A stretch of 64,000 bases of DNA from Phialocephala subalpina (lineage: Eukaryota; Ascomycota; Leotiomycetes; Helotiales; Mollisiaceae): positions 118,965 through 182,964 of the forward strand of contig FJOG01000041.1 in the NCBI GenBank assembly GCA_900073065.1, given 5' to 3'. The notes beneath the pieces are model-generated. The model saw only the letters and a list, made by a program, of their open reading frames with translations. It did not search any database and was not told where the DNA came from. Within the stretch, counting starts at the first letter, position 1, and every line of letters begins with the position of its first letter. The translations under genes and the position numbers were made by a program. Shown in pieces: positions 23,623 through 35,046 of the stretch.

Positions 23623-24217
23623 TTGTATGAATAGCTTCCACATTGTAAGATTACATGAATCTGTAGGAGATTGTATACTATGTAGCATACGAAGATCACG
23701 TCTTCAGTTCGAATGTCCCGTACTGGTCGGGTCATTAGTAGAGCTCGGTTGTGTGAACACTCCGTTTTGATGGCAAGTGCCTTCTCCAACGTTTGCACCA
23801 TCTGGTGTTTTGGCCTGTATCTGAATGTACCTCGACTACTGAGTCATTGTCGTACACAATATCTTTCTGGGGGTAGAGCAAGCACTTTCCCCAGGCATGG
23901 CTGATCTTCCTGCCCCGCTCCGCTTCTGGAATTAGTCGATCGATTCTCTTTATGGCGCGGAACAATATCCCTTCTCTTTTAGTTGATCTCGGTGTTCAGG
24001 AGTGTTATCTTGCCTTGCTTTCCCTTACTATATCATGCGTGCTGTCATACCTTCAAGACTGTTGAGCCAGTTGCTGAATTCTTCCCACTGGCGTGGAACA
24101 ATCCACTTGGCGAACGTTCAGCCTTGTTTCATGGCCTTTCTCCATCCCACCCTTTCTCTATTCCATATCCAAAGCTGTGAATGTCCTCACCATTCAACGG
24201 CATTGGCGCGACACCCT
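23623..24217. other. Spacer downstream of MTG2
   Basis: About 600 bases; no supported gene on either strand. Short frames at 23983-24358 are antisense to the thioesterase relic or featureless. Confidence 0.4.
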
Positions 24218-24430
24218 TCAAATTATAAAATTGCGAAGGAACTCAGCCATGTTATCAACCTCGCACTCAGGATTGATCCAATGCCTACCGTCTCTACACC
24301 ACTTCCACGTCGGCCGGTACCCAAACCACTCAATAGTATCCCTCATATCTTCTCCTAGCTTAATGACGCCTTCTCATCGTCTCCGGAATGCCCTAAGAAA
24401 ATTGGGACTTTGACATTTGTTGGTCAGGGC
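24218..24430 (-). pseudogene. Relic of acyl-protein-thioesterase-like C-terminus
   Basis: Minus-strand translation from 24430 gives VPIFLGHSGDDE in one frame. After a one-base shift near 24355 it continues as IKLGEDMRDTIEWFGYRPTW, then DGRHWINP, VDNMAEFLRNFI and a stop at 24218. This mirrors the end of the intact hydrolase at 27.0-27.9 kb (FLAHSRDDE, GGHWIHP, VDDISIFLRK), so both the acid and the histidine regions are visible. I could not trace the N-terminal half convincingly in 24.5-25.5 kb. A single-base loss seems the simplest lesion; an unusual splice cannot be excluded. Confidence 0.6.
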
Positions 24431-25578
24431 TGAAGTGGCCAAGTAGACATACCTGACATGCTCTGCGCTTTGGGGATAGTACCCTTCATTTGATTATCTG
24501 CGAAGGATGGGAATAATCGTATGTGCCTAATTCAGAGCACAGAATGTTGTCCAAAATCTCATCGTTGCAAATCAGGCTGTGTTGGCTGCCTTCTCACTGT
24601 CAGTGAAATCCCCTATCAACTTACCTGACGAGCTTTACCCATTTTCTCTCGTATTTTTGGCATGAGTGAAGGCACATGTGATGTAATTTCTCGTGTTTGC
24701 TTCCAAATCGTGTTAAACTGTCTCGCTACGTGCCCCTTTCTGTTGCCTTGTTGCTCTCGAGGGGTCGAGCTTATGGGATCTCGACAATTCAGCCCCACAA
24801 ATTGTCCGCATGCTTAGTCCGCAGGTTGATTCAGCTTCGATCATTGCGCATTGTCTATCGTATTTGCTATTGATGCTTCCTGCTCCCTGCATTCTCCGTT
24901 CATTTGCACATTCTAGCCTCTTCGGTGTGGTTTTGGGCGTTCAGTTTTAGTGAAGCGTGTGCAACAACCTCAGAGGCCCTGGCACATAGACCTGACTTTC
25001 CAGTCGGAGTTTGGGCTTATGCAGAATGCAGACTGTAATGTCAACAGTACAAATGGGATCTCGAACAGATGAAATGGGTCAGTCAGTGATACAACGTAGT
25101 TGCGACATACCTGCAGAAGTCGGAGGAATGTCTCTCATCAGATGTCGAGGCCTCATGCTATCAAGAATCTGGTCGAAAAAATTGAATGTGGATTGCAAGA
25201 CCCATAGCATGGCAAGGGCTCCAAGTAACGGCTCCTGTGTTCTGAGCAGCGATGGCACGGTGCCCGACGCTTGGATTCTCTCGAGACAAAAGCTCTGGGT
25301 GCTTGGCCACCATTTCGAAGATACGAATCAGAACGCTCCAGACGACTCGATATCAGATGACTCCAGTGCCTGAACCACCATCAGTTATCGACTTAAGCGG
25401 CGAGATGGAGGTGCCGGCTGAGAAGCTCCAGGATCCAGAACTGGCGTCTTCAAAAACAGTGACCAGGATTCGCAACCTCGGTTGAGCTCTCAAGCAGCTA
25501 TCGGGAACATAACCGGAACCGGAAAAACAAAGTTGCCATTTTACCCATCTAAGTACTTCAAGAACAGAGTCCCCGGAA
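24431..25578. other. 1.1-kb region without a supported gene
   Basis: May contain more of the decayed thioesterase-like gene on the minus strand (for example NDEILDNILCSELGTYDYSH near 24510-24570), but frames break often. No other signature found. Confidence 0.4.
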
Positions 25579-26100
25579 CTAAAGATGGGCCAAACGGGTC
25601 GGATGTCTCCTCAACCGCTTCAAGCCCCTTTCTCGGGCAAAAAACCAACCTCTCCTCTTCAATTCGTCCAGAATTTCCAGCACCCAATTCTGACAGCATC
25701 ACTTAGGGTCGATATTATCGGCCGGCCACACCTCCATCAAACGACGCATGCGCCGCAGATCTTTCCAACGGATTCTGCCAGCGAAAACGCAAACCTCCAG
25801 CAGCGAGCTATACTTTGGAGCATAGCCCCACCGCGTTTTCGGAACAAAGTAGCCTTTGCCATCATTGTTGTTTTGGACGTGGTGGAGGCTCGCAGCGCGG
25901 CCGCGAGGAGGAGAGAGATACAAGGCCCAATGGCTGGTTTTGTAGACCGCAACGTCCAGGGTCGTTTCGACATCTTGAGGGTGGAAGAGGGGGAAGAGAG
26001 GGGGCGAGCCGGGCCCAAACGCGAGAACGAGCAAGTCTTCGATTTCTAGACTATGTTAGTGGATGCTGACGCTTGCTGTATTCTGGGATTCTTACGCCAT
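25579..26100 (-). CDS. Small uncharacterised fungal protein (DUF6914-like?)
   Basis: Three exons: 26100-26096 (only ATGGC), 26050-25732 and 25689-25579, giving 144 residues. Intron 1 (GTAAGA...CATAG, 45 bases) and intron 2 (GTGTGG...GTCAG, 42 bases) both preserve frame. The product starts MALEIEDLLVLAFGPG, contains YKTSHWALYLSPP and ends with NWVLEILDELKRRGW. The pattern HWAL near the start and NW/CxxWV plus EAL-type helix near the end reminds me of small fungal proteins of the DUF6914 type; that assignment is from memory and weak. No transmembrane segment or signal peptide. Function unknown. Confidence 0.6.
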
Positions 26101-27010
26101 AATGGCCCAGAACACAGTACCTCCACACAAGAGAAGCAAGCGCCAATATACAATAAGTAATACAATAGTAAGGCACGACACCAGCGGCACAGGGGACAGC
26201 AAGCTGGGTTCTGTGATACTTTATTGATGTTAACAGAAGAAAGCTCCCAGAGCTCGTGGCCAAATACATAATAGCACGCATATTTCGACAAATACAGCAG
26301 GAGCGACATGGCGGGAACCATGAGGGGAGGAAGGAACAACACACCCTAAACTCCAAAGACCACCAGAGAGCTCTAAATGCCATTCCAGAACGTTTAGATC
26401 TCTCTCTTGTGAATCTATTCAGCTACAGTGCGTCCAATCAGTCTCTATTCCTGTCCCCTTTTCTCATATCATTGGCATTCCCTAGGCAAAACAACGACTT
26501 TGCGAAGGCCGCACAGCCCCCAAGCAACTATTTACTAGTTGAACTGTTGAGATAATCGCCAGGCTCTTGACAGCAAGTTACAAACACTCTTCGCTTAGCA
26601 AAAAGGGGGACTTTCATTTGGTCGTCACATGACAAACAGTTCCCCACTACCAACCTTTCAAGCCATTGCTAACTTGCGCATCCAGGTCCACCCAGCGAAT
26701 CCAGAGATTTCTTTCATCTTTCTGATTGTGGCATTCGAATTTCGAATTTCGAGCGACGCTGCTAGTTCCAGCGGAACCTTGATACCAAACGGGTTGATGA
26801 GTCAAGGCAGTCCAGATACAAATCCACGCCAGTGGGGAGCTATATTATTCAGTGTTCCTCACCAAAGAAGCTTCGTGCACTTCAAAACATAACAAAAGAT
26901 TTCTAGTAGATCACTCGAACGACAAATTCACGAATCATCGGTGCACTCTGTTTGGCAGGCATTTTCCAGACCAACCTCAGGTTACACAACTCGAAAAGCC
27001 CATCATCACA
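26101..27010. other. Divergent spacer, 0.9 kb
   Basis: Lies between two divergent starts. No supported gene; a short minus frame at 26046-26383 has no signature. The leader just before 27011 is the likely 5' UTR of the hydrolase. Confidence 0.45.
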
Positions 27011-27943
27011 ATGGTAAACACTATCGCTTCTCCCACCGCCGATGCTCCTACAATTTCGAACACCGGTACAGAGGCCGAAACCCCCAGCAACGAGACGACA
27101 TACGTCGCTCCTCGAGACAAGCATACCCACACAGTCATTTTCTTACATGGTCGCGAAGACTTCGGCTCCGATCTCGCCCAGTATTTCTTCGACAGCAAGG
27201 CCTCGAATGGCCGCTCACTAGCTGATATCTTTCCTTCGATACGGTGGGTTTTCCCAACCGCCAAAATGCGATACTCAGCACAACGAGACTTCGAATTCAG
27301 CAACAGCTCCTTCGCCGAAGCGCTTAAAGGAGAGGAAATCATTTCGCAATGGTTCGATATTTGGAGCATCGACGCGCCTACCGAGGAAGAAGAACTCATG
27401 ATACCTGGTTTACAAGAGAGCATTGGACAAATTCTGGATATTGTCAAAGAAGAGGCTAAAATCGTCCCCATGGATCGAATCATTTTAGGCGGAATCAGTC
27501 AGGGCTGCGCAACTGCCATTCTCACTCTTCTTTCCTCTGAGCTGGAGCTGGGAGGTTTCATTGGCTTGTCCAGCTGGCTGCCATTTAAAGAAAAGACCGA
27601 AACAATCCCTACCAGATTCGTCAATTGCGATGGCAAACTATCTCGACACATCAAGACCATTTTACAGATGTCCTCCGACACGAAAGATTCCGACAGCCTA
27701 GAAACAAGCCTCAATAGCTTGTCCATAAGTCTACGAACCGTCAGCAAACCCCCGGTCTTCCTGGCTCACTCGCGAGACGATGAGACGGTCCCTTTCACCC
27801 TCGGAGAAAGCTTGCACGAAGAAATCGATCGTCTTGGATTTGACGTCACGTGGAAGGAGTACGTGGACGGAGGCCATTGGATCCATCCAGTACATGGAGT
27901 AGATGACATTTCCATTTTTCTTCGTAAGGTCTGGTGGGATTGA
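27011..27943 (+). CDS. Acyl-protein thioesterase / phospholipase-carboxylesterase family hydrolase
   Basis: Intronless, 310 residues, longer than the roughly 230 of classical APT1 because of an N-terminal tail and a loop of about 50 residues after GLSSWLPF. The alpha/beta-hydrolase signatures are all present: HTVIFLHGREDFGSDLAQYF (oxyanion loop), IILGGISQGCATAI (nucleophile Ser), FLAHSRDDETVPF (Asp) and DGGHWIHPVHGVDD (His). Family members remove palmitoyl groups from proteins or hydrolyse lysophospholipids/carboxylesters; no signal peptide suggests a cytosolic enzyme. The ATG at 27011 (CACAATGG context) is preferred. A frameshifted relative lies at 24.2 kb. Confidence 0.88.
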   Translation: MVNTIASPTADAPTISNTGTEAETPSNETTYVAPRDKHTHTVIFLHGREDFGSDLAQYFFDSKASNGRSLADIFPSIRWVFPTAKMRYSAQRDFEFSNSSFAEALKGEEIISQWFDIWSIDAPTEEEELMIPGLQESIGQILDIVKEEAKIVPMDRIILGGISQGCATAILTLLSSELELGGFIGLSSWLPFKEKTETIPTRFVNCDGKLSRHIKTILQMSSDTKDSDSLETSLNSLSISLRTVSKPPVFLAHSRDDETVPFTLGESLHEEIDRLGFDVTWKEYVDGGHWIHPVHGVDDISIFLRKVWWD

Positions 27944-28245
27944 GGGAAGGAAGGAGAGACGTCTAGCGTCTCGAGCTTTCGTAGGTAATGATTGGAATAA
28001 AAAGGAATGAATGTATGTACATGAAGCGCAGTATCCAAATATGCCTCTCTGATCTTCAATCTTCATCGTGCTATAGTCGACGATACTATCTCTCATTTGT
28101 CCGTTTGCCCAAGTATGGGTAATGAAAGTGCTCAAAGTCCCGAAAATTCTAGAACATTGAGAACACTGACACCGATTGCCATAGAGTAGAATAAAGTTAT
28201 ATACATGAAGTGTGGTATCCAAAGTTGGACCTTTCTATTGCTAGC
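27944..28245. other. Convergent 3' spacer with an imperfect ~60-bp repeat
   Basis: Two similar stretches, about 27990-28050 and 28174-28237, share ATGAAG and GTATCCAAA cores in the same order. Otherwise 3' UTR-like. Confidence 0.45.
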
Positions 28246-29307
28246 CTATGCCCGACGATCATACCTCCCAACAGCCCGCTTACGTTTGCCCATCATCGCC
28301 AAGCTCGTCGCATAATCATCCGTTCCATTGTCCGGATCAGCATCAGTTGGATTTGTGCAGACAGCTCCATCAGCATCTCCTCCAAGCGGGCCTGTGACTT
28401 CTGCAAATTCAGTCTTCGATGTCGCGTTCAGCATGTTCTCTGCAGCTTCGGGAAGCCATCCGTTGATGAAGTCTCCGTGAGAGCAGTATGATGGCCCGCA
28501 TGCGAGTCTACGAATGTTAGATTTCATGCAAGACTGTCGGATCGAACGCGTCACTCACTCAAAAGGCGCAGTCCCACTCCACCCGCCAGGCAAAATCGTC
28601 CTCAAATCATACCTAATACTAAACCTCAACTGCGGCATCCTCTTCATCCCCTCCGGACACCTATTGCTTGCCTTATACGTAGAATTCCAATTCTGCGTCC
28701 CCGAATAAGCACTCTCCAACGTCTCCTCATTCACACAATCATGAAACAACAACAGAGTCTGCAAATGCGTTGAACAAGTAGTCGTTGGGAACGCAGCAGC
28801 GTCTTTGGTTTCGCCTGCGTCGCCTTCGCAGAACCATTGGATGCCGGCGAGGTCGTTAACGTCGGCTTGCGAGGTGGCGGAGCTGTTTCCGACTACTACT
28901 TTGAAGTTTTGGGGGATGGCGATTTCGGCGCTGTTGATGCCGATGTAGTAGGCGGAGAAACGGTTGAAGGGGACAGGGGTGTATGTTGTACCGTCGACAT
29001 AGAAGAGTGTTGGTACCCCTTGATTTCTTTTGTTAGTATGAAGCCCTTTATAACCTTGGAGCGAGAGCTTACAGTATGAGGAGAAATCGTTGGGATTGTA
29101 AGCTGTAGTGCAGCCAGCTTGGAGCTCTGCTGAGGAGTTTGTGTTTGTGGTGACAGCATCCGAGCCAAAGAAAGAGTGTAAATGGCTTTTGTATTGACCT
29201 GGCATGACGACTGGGTCAATGTTCTTGTGCATGAAGAGATCAGCTTCTACGATCGTGTAGGCGGCGGCGCCTGCCGCTGCGGCAAGTAGAAAAGAAACGC
29301 TCTGCAT
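28246..29307 (-). CDS. Secreted DUF1996 protein
   Basis: Three exons (29307-29073, 29018-28559, 28507-28246), 318 residues. A signal peptide is clear (MQSVSFLLAAAAGAAAYTIV). The DUF1996 core follows: DPVVMPGQYKSHLHSFFGSD, then after intron 1 WVPTLFYVDG, HDC, CPEGMKRMPQLRFSIRYD, and across intron 2 APFELACGPSYCSHGDFING with LPEAAENML. Several N-glycosylation sites are present. DUF1996 proteins are common secreted or wall-associated fungal proteins, some also called WSC-associated, with no settled biochemical role. The C-terminal tail is Asp/Asn-rich then basic (GKRKRAVGRYDRRA). High confidence in the family, none in the function. Confidence 0.9.
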
Positions 29308-30636
29308 TTTGAAGGAATCCCGAGAGGAAATTGGAGAAGAGAAAAACGAGTGACTTAGTCCGATCAAGGGACGTCAAGAAAATATACAAGAAGAGAAGCC
29401 AGAAAAGGTATGCCATTTACCTTGAAGGCACTCACTTTTACTTTATACCATTCTCAATTAATTGCAAAAGGTTTCTTCAACTTCATCTCCGAGCTGCCAA
29501 GAGACTACTCCCATCAGACAGATGAATGACGGGGTACCAGATGGATTGGCAATTGCATAAAGGATTAGCACGCCTATATCAATACCATCTCCTCTCGCGA
29601 AAAAAGTGCACAACTAGCAGCATAAAAGTCTAGAAGACGGAAAGTGATTTGTTTGAAACAACGCGGCGAGAGAAACACTGGGGGGAGTACCCGCTTTTTA
29701 AAAAGGGATACGGGAATCTCAAACATGCCGAGAACTTTGCATTCCGATCAGATCTCCTTGGCGTTTCATTTGAGCTCGGTCATGTACTTTAGACGAAACA
29801 AAGATAAGCGAGCCCGAGAAAGGGGGCCAAGGGCGCTATCAAGTGCAGCGGCGCCAAAACTGTAAATTCCATGAAAGCGTACATCTAGGCTTTGAAGCCC
29901 TGTCCTCCTGGTGGCTTGCTCGCATCAATCAAATAATAACCAATATTTTTAGGAAACGTCAAAAAGTAAAGACGCTCCCTCGTGCTTCTGATTTCAGGCA
30001 ACACTCTTCAACGCATTCGGCCCACTCGTTCATCCCTCTCGATCAGGACGAATGGACGAAGCAGTTGAGCTGCGACCGTATCTGTGGCCGGAGAACAAAG
30101 TTCTTTCTGCGCTGTCAAATTGACTTGATACGAGTTCTTTGGTAAAGGAATATCCTCTGACCGCAAAAATTGTTTTATTCTCATAAGTTTCCCAAGGTAA
30201 TGGCAAATGTTGCGTTTGAAAAAGCAGACCATATCGTCTATGTGCCTTTTCTCGTCGAGTTGCTAGGTTGAGCCCTGGTGGCGATGCACTGGTGACGTTG
30301 GTGGAGATGCCTTAGCGAGAAAGATCTACCCCCCTAAAGGAATCGATGCGAGATGCCTTGCCACTTTAAGGCAAGCAGCGAATAAAGTCGAACCAACGCA
30401 CACTACCCCACAACTTCCGATACCTCGGTATGTGTTTTGTGCAGTAAGACGTGGGGTGATATCGATAGAGCTCGGTGTTTGCGGCTTGTGACTGATGCAT
30501 TTCACATGTCTTCCAGAAGCTTTCGGTCGCGGGATCACCTTGCAAGCAACAATGTGTCGCGCCATGTATTACATAGGAGCATCTCCTCTGCCACCTGGTG
30601 TTTTGTTTCCTCTCTAACATCACCAGAACATCCATC
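29308..30636. other. 1.3-kb divergent spacer
   Basis: Upstream of both the DUF1996 gene and the P450 gene. No coding signature; frames at 30326-30638 (minus) lack any motif. Confidence 0.45.
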
Positions 30637-32354
30637 ATGGGAGCCTCCAGAACATATCAAACGTTCGCCGTCACCACGGTCATCGTAGGGCTTGTAGTAT
30701 ATCAGGCACCGCAAATACTTCCTGAGCGATTCTCACGAGCTGTCATACTATTCCTTGTCTACGACATCGCTCTTGCCATTTTATTCACTGTCTTCATTTA
30801 CCCCTTCTTCTTCGATCCGCTCCGAAAACTGCCGGGTCCCAAGGTAAGTCAACTGACTCAAGATGTTACCATACTAACATCCTTAGACCTACAACATATT
30901 CTGGGGAAATGGCACAGTCCAATTTTCCAAGCCACCTGGTCAAGAAATCCTCAACTGGATACAGGACAGCCCTGATCCCGATGACGGCCTCTTCCGATTC
31001 CGTGGCTTCTTCAACAGATCCATCCTCATCCCAACATCTGTCGACACCTTGAAATCGGTCCTCTCAGACAACGCGTATGACTTCATCAAACCAGCTCCAG
31101 TCGTCAAGTTCCTCAGGAAGATCTTAGGTGATGGTCTCATTCTCGTCGAAGGAGATGTTCACAAGTTCCAGCGAAAGAATGTCCTTCCCGCTTTCCAACT
31201 CAAGAGCTTGAAAGAGCTGTATCCTGTCTTCTGGGGCAAGGCTCGAGGGCTGATAGAGGGTATCGAGGCCGACATTGATCATCTCAGTGGCGAGAAGACT
31301 GATCCTGTCATCGAGTTCGGCGAGTGGGCTACTCGAGTCACTCTCGATATCATCGGTCTTGCAGGCATGGGTCGTGACTTCAACGCCGTCAAGAATGCCG
31401 ACGACGAGTTGGTTCAGTCATACAATCAACTGTTAGACCCGACACTAGAGAAAGTCTTGTACTTTGCTTCCAACATCGTTGGTCCTATGGATATCGTTCA
31501 ACAGCTTCCTTGGGACCAAAATGCTCTTTTCGCGAGAATCTGCGATAATCTCAAGCAATACTGTTTGAAAACCGTCCGCGAAAGGAGAGAGGATATTAAG
31601 AGGAGTGGCAAACCTGGAACCGATATCTTGTCGCTCCTTATCGAATCGAATAACTTCAACGATGAGGAACTCGTTGATCAAATGTTGACATTCTTGGCAG
31701 CTGGGTAAGTCTCAGATCTCCTTTTCCTGACAAATTGCCAATCTTTTCAGACATGAAACCACAAGTAGCGCGATGACCTGGGCCGTCTGGCTCCTCGCAA
31801 CGCATCCACACTGGCAGACACAACTCAGGGAAGAAGTCCGCGACGCCCTACCCTCCATCCATACAGGCGAGATGCCCTCAGTCTCAGACATCGAGGCCCT
31901 CCCAATCCTGAACGCAATCTGCAACGAAACCCTCCGCCTCTACCCCACAGTCCCCATCACAATCCGCCAATCCATCTGCGACACCCATATCGGTAATACC
32001 GCCGTTCCCGCCTTTACCCGAGTTCTCCTAGTGCCTTGGGCCATCAACCGAAGTCGTCATCTCTGGGGTGAGGATGCGGAGAAGTTCCTGCCGGAGAGGT
32101 GGTTGCAGCCTGGGACGGCAAATACGGGTGGTGCGACGAGCAACTACGCCCAAATAACTTTCTTGCATGGACCGAGGAGTTGCATTGGGATGGGCTTTGC
32201 GAAGGCGGAGTTTAAGTGTTTGTTGGCGGCGGTGGCGGGGAGCTTTGATTTGAAGATGGCGGATCCGAGTGAGAAGGTTTGGCCGGCGGGGGTTATCACG
32301 ACGAAGCCAGTTCATGGCATGAATTTGAAGATTAAGAAGGTCGAGGGTTGGTAA
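30637..32354 (+). CDS. Cytochrome P450 monooxygenase
   Basis: Exons 30637-30843, 30897-31705 and 31751-32354, 539 residues. Two hydrophobic segments occupy the first 65 residues, followed by the proline hinge LRKLPGPK, so the enzyme is anchored in the ER. P450 hallmarks: the I-helix AGHETTSS formed across intron 2, the K-helix ETLR (ExxR), the PERW motif FLPERW and the haem loop FLHGPRSCIGMGFAK with the cysteine ligand. The substrate cannot be read from sequence. It stands alone, with no obvious biosynthetic partners, between a DUF1996 gene and the orphan gene family. The double N-terminal hydrophobic region is longer than usual. Confidence 0.94.
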
Positions 32355-33079
32355 TATTATCGATGTTAGCGTGAAATGGGAGTTTTCGGGAGTTCTTGTA
32401 ACTGTTTTGGATAATGAAATGTTAAGTTGTCTGTAATTGACCTCAAAGTCGAGGCTAGGGAGGGGTTCACGGTCGAATAAAAACATTTACATTGTAAGCA
32501 AACAACAGAGCAAAGACTTGCCTCATAACTCTGAGTAGACACCAAAGAAGCCCCTGCATCTTAAGCAAGACATCAAAGTCTTTACTAGAACCCGGCAGCT
32601 CCTGCTGTCGAAGTGATGTTACTGCATATCACGTACTGCGCCTTGAAATGCGAGGTCGTTAAATGCACCGCATTTCTGCTGCAGTACTACTTATTTATGG
32701 GCATAATTTCACGGTTCAGCTCTTATTTAGTTCATCTTTGGGCGTCGTCAGCTCATTCAAGTGAAATATTCTTTCTTTGGCCATGTGCTTTCATCAATTG
32801 AACAAAGCCAATGTACACGCAACAAAGTACTCATGTTACCCTCAAACAACGCAAACACGTCCTTTTGAGTGACGTCGACTTTTATCAGTGTGATTTAGTC
32901 AGTTTCAAGTGAATAGGGTTAGATGTGTCGTAATGAACAGCACGGTTAATCAAGAACAGACATTCGAGTGTTCTATAACCCATGGTCCGCTCTTTTCATC
33001 TCATTTCATTCCTCATCCACAGTACTCATCTTTACGTCTTACCTACACTTAAAAGTCCACCAACATTCGATCCTTCAAA
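32355..33079. other. Spacer, 0.7 kb
   Basis: No supported gene. Likely P450 3' UTR and the promoter of the orphan gene at 33080; the leader before the ATG is pyrimidine- and A-rich. Confidence 0.45.
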
Positions 33080-33946
33080 ATGTCCGGAATTGTCAGAAGT
33101 CTCAGCCAACGCATCAAGCGAAGCAAAACCATCACTGGCGACGCTACACCACGAGAGGAGTTTGAGCAACAAATCCAAGCCACACCACCTATCCCAGCAC
33201 ATGTCCCAGCACCTCTTCAGCCAAAAGCTGTCAAGAAGAAGGGGAAGCTTGCCTCGTTGAGACGAGCATTCTCACACTCCTCCTCGAAGCCAAAGGTTCC
33301 TACCACTCCAAGCAACATTGAAAATCAGGAAGTATTCCTGGACGACGATTCTGCGTCCATCAAGAGTTACGAGAGTAACAAAACAGTACTAAACTTCAAA
33401 CCCAAAACACCTGCCCCAAACCACTACACTGAGTACTACGACAATCCCAATCCTGCTGTCAAGTCAAGAGGACCAAGACCGCCTGCAGCTCTTGAACGTT
33501 ACCCAGCTTTAGTAGCTGCAGAGCTTGCTGCATCTTACCAAGATGTCGCTGTCATCGACACGCCTAGGTCAAGAACAAGGTCAAACCCCACTCCTAAATT
33601 CAAAGAGTACTTGTTCAAGTCCAACACCGCAGCACAACCAACTCCTGCTCCTCATCACGAGGAGTACGCCAACAAAGCCCTCCCAGCTCTCCCCAACGAG
33701 AAGCCTTCATCTCAGTCACATAACAATGATAACTGGGAAGCTGCTGTCGACGAGATGTATGAGCGTGACGAATTCATTGAGGTCATTGATCCAGACCTGT
33801 TAAGTACTGTAAAGGAGCAGCAAGAGGCCCAGGCGCACCTTCGAGTCGCACGGGAATCGATTCTACTATCTAGAGGTAAACTTAGACGATCTAACTCAGC
33901 GCCAGCACCACGCCGGCCTTCTCGACCGGAAGACTCTTTCTTCTAG
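33080..33946 (+). CDS. Orphan disordered basic protein, family member 1
   Basis: Intronless, 288 residues, no known domain. The N-terminus is short and amphipathic-basic (MSGIVRSLSQRIKRSKTITG); residues 50-72 are again basic (KKKGKLASLRRAFSHSSSK). A block at 144-153, LVAAELAASY, is followed by DTPRSRTRS (161-168) and resembles residues 91-124 of the orphan at 41.8 kb (LLASELIAAGY...RSRARTES). The C-terminal part has a helical stretch (VDEMYERDEFIEVIDPDLL) and ends PRRPSRPEDSFF. No signal peptide or membrane segment. Reading-frame length and codon regularity support a gene; function unknown. Confidence 0.7.
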   Translation: MSGIVRSLSQRIKRSKTITGDATPREEFEQQIQATPPIPAHVPAPLQPKAVKKKGKLASLRRAFSHSSSKPKVPTTPSNIENQEVFLDDDSASIKSYESNKTVLNFKPKTPAPNHYTEYYDNPNPAVKSRGPRPPAALERYPALVAAELAASYQDVAVIDTPRSRTRSNPTPKFKEYLFKSNTAAQPTPAPHHEEYANKALPALPNEKPSSQSHNNDNWEAAVDEMYERDEFIEVIDPDLLSTVKEQQEAQAHLRVARESILLSRGKLRRSNSAPAPRRPSRPEDSFF

Positions 33947-34383
33947 TCCGATGAGACTCGAACCTGGAATGAGAAGTCTCAAGAACACAGTCAGTGATAT
34001 CTTCACAGAAGCGAAGAATTTTCGCACTATGTGGCAAGTGCCATCACCCCCAGCTGGTTCTGGGGATAGTAAACAATGTAATAACTTAAGAACAAACAAC
34101 GAAAAATCCGTTAACTACTTCCCCCCGCTTTCCTTGTGATATTTGATCTTTGTTCGATCTCAATTTCGGCATCATCCCTTGAATTCTTGCCTTGAGTTCT
34201 TGAACTTCCCGCTCTGTCCCTCACCTGCACTCTTGTTTCTTCATCCACGTCACTTAGTATCTTACCTGCCCATAATTTCAAGCAAACTCATCTGGGCTCG
34301 TTCAGATCATTTCGCAAGACCTTTCTACAAAGAACAATCGAAACCACTCAAGTCCGCTTTACCGTCACAGATCACAGATCAAG
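33947..34383. other. Spacer between orphan genes 1 and 2
   Basis: 437 bases, pyrimidine-rich toward 34384 as in fungal 5' leaders. No other feature. Confidence 0.45.
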
Positions 34384-35046
34384 ATGGTAGCGTCACCCAG
34401 AGATTTCGTGCAAAGGATGAGCCAAAAGGTCAGGAGTATGACCACCTCAGAGAGACCACCATCAACCTCCGCCCCGTGCAAGTTACCCAATTGTCCTGGC
34501 CAGCAACCGGGCACCTCGCACCACTACCACTCAGCAGCTGAAAAGTGCATTTACACCCCTCTACCCGGAACAGCTAAAGAGCGGGCACAAACCTTCGTAC
34601 CGGAACAGCAATCCACCCTCCCCACCCACGAACCAAACCAAGCCACCAGAGAGGAAATTGAATGCGAAGCCCCGAGCGCAACTCCTGGCGGAGGCCGAAC
34701 AAGAACACTCACTCGAGTAGTGGCTGGTGCTAGAAACTTCGTCAGGCGACTGGCTGTCTCTACACCAAGCACTGCTGGAGGAGTCCAGGCTCCCACTGAC
34801 CCCCAACACCTGTATCATGAAGAACTTCTCCCAGTTCTCAGCCAAACCAACACCCAGCACCTGGATCTAGAAGCAGTACCCTCCCCAAACACTAGCCGAC
34901 CGAACACGGGCACTGGCAAGCGACCAAGAGGGAAACCTGGTGAACTGGTACGCAGCAATGCGTTCAGGCTGACGCCCAAGCTCAAGAATAACAACAGGAC
35001 TCATCAAGCTCAGACAGACAAATCCTGGGGTAATAATGAGTGTTGA
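34384..35046 (+). CDS. Orphan disordered basic protein, family member 2
   Basis: Intronless, 220 residues, no known domain. It starts MVASPRDFVQRMSQKVRSMT, a basic amphipathic N-terminus comparable with the other three. It then has Pro/Thr/Ser-rich sequence with a single CKLPNCPG pair, a second basic helix (RTLTRVVAGARNFVRRLAV) and a basic end (KRPRGKPGELVRSNAFRLTP). Its 3' flank (35201 onward) resembles the 3' flank of the orphan at 41.8 kb. Predicted intracellular. A real but lineage-specific gene is my reading; it could also be a decaying copy. Confidence 0.55.
   Translation: MVASPRDFVQRMSQKVRSMTTSERPPSTSAPCKLPNCPGQQPGTSHHYHSAAEKCIYTPLPGTAKERAQTFVPEQQSTLPTHEPNQATREEIECEAPSATPGGGRTRTLTRVVAGARNFVRRLAVSTPSTAGGVQAPTDPQHLYHEELLPVLSQTNTQHLDLEAVPSPNTSRPNTGTGKRPRGKPGELVRSNAFRLTPKLKNNNRTHQAQTDKSWGNNEC

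Noticed and set aside
26852..27010. Extended N-terminus for the thioesterase-like hydrolase
   Set aside because: The extension starts at a non-ATG codon and has no protein-like pattern; ATG at 27011 has good context.
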